A DNA stretch of 64,000 nt from CBDBCK01 sp965203345 (GTDB lineage Bacteria > Chloroflexota > Dehalococcoidia > Lucifugimonadales > Lucifugimonadaceae), in contig CBDBCK010000028.1 in the NCBI GenBank assembly GCA_965203345.1, forward strand, positions 496,001-560,000. The letters run 5' to 3'. Position 1 is the first letter of the stretch. Each line of letters begins with the position of its first letter. The notes under the pieces were generated by a model. That model searched no databases, had not been told where the DNA came from, and saw only the letters and a list, made by a program, of their open reading frames with translations. Made by a program: the position numbers and the translations under genes. Below are positions 61,460 to 64,000 of the stretch, one piece after another.

Positions 61460-63865
61460 ATGACATCAACATCCGCACCTCTCTCTAGAAACGCCTCTTA
61501 CGACTATACCTCTAGCGACATAACTGTGTTAGAAGGATTGGAAGCAGTCCGTAAAAGGCCGGGTATGTATATAGGTTCTACAGGACCAGAGGGTGTCCAG
61601 CACCTGATACAAGAGATTGTTGACAATGGAGTGGATGAAGCGATAGCAGGATACGCCAGACGGATAGAAGTTGTGCTGAATAAGGACGGTTCGGTAAAGG
61701 TTACCGATGATGGGCGTGGTATTCCTGTGGATGTTCATAAAAAGACAGGCAAATCGGGGATAGAGACCGTCATGACCACTTTGCACGCGGGTGGCAAGTT
61801 CGGCGGTAAAACCTATCAAATATCCGGCGGACTGCATGGCGTTGGGGCGTCGGTGGTAAATGCACTTTCTGAATGTCTGACTGTGAGGGTCCGTAGAAAC
61901 GGTATAGTCTATTCGATGAACTTCGCCAAAGGCCTACCGCAAACGGCGCTTACAGAGAGACCCCGAACCGAAAAAGACCCGAGCGGTAGTGGCACCACTA
62001 TTGTGTGGCTGCCGGACAAAGATATATTTAAAGAAATAGCTTACGACTACGAAGCTATATCCCAGCGCTTAAGGGAGATGGCTTATTTGAACCCCGGTCT
62101 GCATATTCGTCTGATAAGCCATTGGCACGAGCCCGAGATGGGTATCCATAACCAAGCGGCTTACTTTTTCGACGGTGGAGTCCGTTCTTACGTTGCCAGT
62201 TTGAACCATCGTAGGGGAGCCGTTAATCCAAGCATTTTTCATCTGTCAGAGACAATGGACGACGTGATATTGGATGTGGCTATGCAGTACAGCGAGTCTG
62301 TAGCTGAGAGTTGCTCGTCCTTCGCTAACTGTATACGTACACGTGACGGCGGGTCGCATGTTACGGGCTTCCGTTCTGCCCTTACACGGACAGTAAATGA
62401 CTTGGCGAAGCGTACGAAATCCCTGAAGGATGACGTTACGTCTCTGTCTGGTGAAGATGTGCGTGAGGGTCTAACCAGCGTCATATCTGTCAAGCTTCGG
62501 GATCCGCAGTTTGAAGGTCAGACCAAGGGGCGGCTTGGAAATCCTGAAGTGAAGGGTATAGTAGAGCAGGTAGTCGGCAAGAGGTTTGCTGAGTTCCTGG
62601 AAGACAACCCAAGAGACGCCGTCGCCATATTGAATAAAACTATAACGGCGGCACGTGCTAGAGAAGCGGCACGTAAGGCGCGGGATCTTGTGCTGCGAAA
62701 GAGCGCCATGCAAGGAGGCTCTCTGCCAGGTAAACTGGCTGACTGCTCCGAAAAAGACCCGAGAAAAAGCGAACTGTTTATAGTAGAAGGTGAGTCAGCA
62801 GGAGGATCGGCGAAGCAGGGCAGAGACCGTTTTTTTCAAGCTATATTGCCGTTGCGAGGTAAGATACTCAACGTGGAAAAGGCTAAGCCTGAAAAGATGC
62901 TTTCCCACGAAGAGATAGGAGCTCTTATAACGGCTATTGGGGCAGGAATAGGAGAAGACTACTCTACGGAGAGACTCCGCTACCATAAGGTCGTCATAAT
63001 GACCGACGCAGATGTTGACGGAGCGCATATACGGACGCTTCTCCTTACCTTTTTCTACCGCAACATGACATGTCTTATTGAAGAAGGGTACCTGTATATA
63101 GCGCAGCCACCCCTTTATAAGGCGTCTAAAGGTCGCTCTTCAAGCTGGCTCTACACTGATGATGAACTTCAAGAGTGGCTGGCGAAGACTATATATTCAG
63201 GAATACGTATAGTAAGTTCTCCGGAGGGCGGTATAGACACAGAAGCTTCTAATGCGTCCGAAGTTTTGGAGCATATCAGGCAGCTGGACGCTCTGATGTT
63301 GGATCTTAAGAAAATGGGACTTGAAGAGGATAAACTGCTTGAGCGTATTCGAGGGTCTGAGGTTGATGAAATCCAAGCCGAGGCGGATGAGGTAGCGGCC
63401 GATGATCAAGGCATGCAGCCGCCGATGTTCTTGGATAACGACGAAGGCACATTAACGGACGATATCGGGGAGACCCTAGATCCCTCTATAGATGCAGTGC
63501 TTGAGCGCGCAAAATTACTTTATAGGAAGGCGGGATACTTTGTGGACGCGGGCTTGTTTGCTATACAAAAGGGGGAAACCTGCCTTTCAGAAAACCTGCC
63601 TTGGAATGAGTTGCTGCAGGGTCTAGAAAAAGCGGCAGACAGGACAGGCCTAGGCATTCAACGATACAAAGGGCTTGGGGAGATGAACCCGGAACAGCTG
63701 TGGGAGACGACAATGTCCCCTGATAAGAGGGTAATGCTTCGGGTAACCACCGAAGACGCTCTTGCCGCAGATGAGATATTCCGTACATTGATGGGTGAGG
63801 ATGTAACCCCTCGCCGCAATTTTATACGGGCAAATGCCTTGGATGTCAAAAACTTAGACATCTAA
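61460..63865 (+). CDS. gyrB: DNA gyrase subunit B
   Basis: ATPase subunit of gyrase. 801 residues, longer than the ~640 of most Gram-positives. GHKL ATPase domain: IVDNGVDEAIAGYA, VTDDGRGIPVDVH, GLHGVGASVVNALS. Transducer: RTRDGGSHVTGFRSALTRT. TOPRIM: IVEGESAGGSAKQGRDR and the acidic MTDADVDGAHIRTLLLTFFYR. Before the C-terminal RYKGLGEMNPEQLWETTM there is an extra ~150-residue, Glu/Asp-rich insert (about 560-710), which accounts for the length. The ATG at 61460 has no strong ribosome site. No gyrA follows in the window. Confidence 0.97.
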   Translation: MTSTSAPLSRNASYDYTSSDITVLEGLEAVRKRPGMYIGSTGPEGVQHLIQEIVDNGVDEAIAGYARRIEVVLNKDGSVKVTDDGRGIPVDVHKKTGKSGIETVMTTLHAGGKFGGKTYQISGGLHGVGASVVNALSECLTVRVRRNGIVYSMNFAKGLPQTALTERPRTEKDPSGSGTTIVWLPDKDIFKEIAYDYEAISQRLREMAYLNPGLHIRLISHWHEPEMGIHNQAAYFFDGGVRSYVASLNHRRGAVNPSIFHLSETMDDVILDVAMQYSESVAESCSSFANCIRTRDGGSHVTGFRSALTRTVNDLAKRTKSLKDDVTSLSGEDVREGLTSVISVKLRDPQFEGQTKGRLGNPEVKGIVEQVVGKRFAEFLEDNPRDAVAILNKTITAARAREAARKARDLVLRKSAMQGGSLPGKLADCSEKDPRKSELFIVEGESAGGSAKQGRDRFFQAILPLRGKILNVEKAKPEKMLSHEEIGALITAIGAGIGEDYSTERLRYHKVVIMTDADVDGAHIRTLLLTFFYRNMTCLIEEGYLYIAQPPLYKASKGRSSSWLYTDDELQEWLAKTIYSGIRIVSSPEGGIDTEASNASEVLEHIRQLDALMLDLKKMGLEEDKLLERIRGSEVDEIQAEADEVAADDQGMQPPMFLDNDEGTLTDDIGETLDPSIDAVLERAKLLYRKAGYFVDAGLFAIQKGETCLSENLPWNELLQGLEKAADRTGLGIQRYKGLGEMNPEQLWETTMSPDKRVMLRVTTEDALAADEIFRTLMGEDVTPRRNFIRANALDVKNLDI

Positions 63866-64000
63866 CCGGCGGGGAGAAAATCTGGGATTATGCTCTTGAT
63901 AACAGACTGCCTGTATCTGCTTAACTAACTTATTTGTGTTTATAGGGTATCCGGTTCACAAACTAGAATGTCGTACTGAGCTAACGACTACAACTTTAGA

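Larger units (their letters stand above)
57399..62286. repeat. Segmental tandem duplication: glycosyltransferase-like gene plus 5' gyrB
   Basis: Left copy 57399-59448, right copy from about 59451 into gyrB at about 62286. Matching parts, in order: TCAAACCATTTTATATTATG (57399 and 59451), the non-coding CCAACACCACCCCAAG stretch, the glycosyltransferase-like genes, the gyrB leader, and gyrB itself. The left copy ends in gyrB sequence (to the equivalent of 62286) and passes directly into the start of the right copy. Lengths agree if the left copy lost 659 bases of gyrB and the right gene gained about 120 bases of short repeats. Confidence 0.88.

Noticed and set aside
1..64000. tRNA, rRNA, CRISPR or transposase genes
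   Set aside because: I looked through all longer non-coding parts for T-loop sequences, regularly spaced repeats and transposase frames and found none; a covariance-model search would be needed to be sure about small RNAs.

Overview
This is a compact bacterial chromosome segment of mid GC content with few long non-coding stretches. The best guess at the host is Chloroflexota, SAR202/Dehalococcoidia-like. That rests on the fused str-S10-spc-alpha ribosomal cluster ending in truA-rplM-rpsI, the accessory content (mannonate dehydratase-type enzyme, DUF1015 protein, E1/E2 dehydrogenase genes), and frequent ATA and TTG codon use. The placement is an inference; no 16S gene is present.

Layout. 1-3.8 kb holds two restriction-modification systems facing each other. 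The left one (cut by the window edge) is AT-rich. The right one has a methyltransferase gene with a 744-bp in-frame internal tandem duplication and repeat debris around it. 3.85-9.9 kb holds pth and ligA (minus strand), a DUF1015 protein (plus strand, apparently without an ATG/GTG/TTG start) and a metal ABC transporter pair. 10.3-30.8 kb is one uninterrupted minus-strand ribosomal super-operon of 37 genes from rpsL to rpsI, including fusA, secY, adk, map, infA, rpoA and truA but no tuf. A good sigma70-type promoter lies in front of rpsL. 31.1-34.5 kb carries a tandem pair of long, unrecognised, probably exported proteins with six conserved cysteines.

35-43 kb is a nitrogen cluster: gltB, gltD and glutamine-dependent nadE. 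It is followed by an HtrA-like lipoprotein protease, recA, a CNNM/CorC-type membrane protein, tilS and a mannonate dehydratase-like enzyme. 50-61 kb contains a minus-strand cluster for a 2-oxoacid dehydrogenase (E1 alpha, E1 beta, E2, no E3), interrupted by a HAD hydrolase and a putative HExxH lipoprotein. It also contains three paralogues of an unrecognised family with a fucosyltransferase-like H-x-R-x-G-D motif. gyrB closes the window.

The most unusual part is 57.4-62.3 kb. The sequence shows an old tandem duplication running from just upstream of the E1 alpha gene, through one glycosyltransferase-like gene, into gyrB. In the left copy gyrB has collapsed to a 5' remnant with a 659-bp internal deletion, and the glycosyltransferase-like gene carries a one-base frameshift. 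In the right copy gyrB is intact, while the glycosyltransferase-like gene has gained in-frame mini-repeats and a nine-base G/C run. No tRNA, rRNA, CRISPR array or transposase gene was seen.
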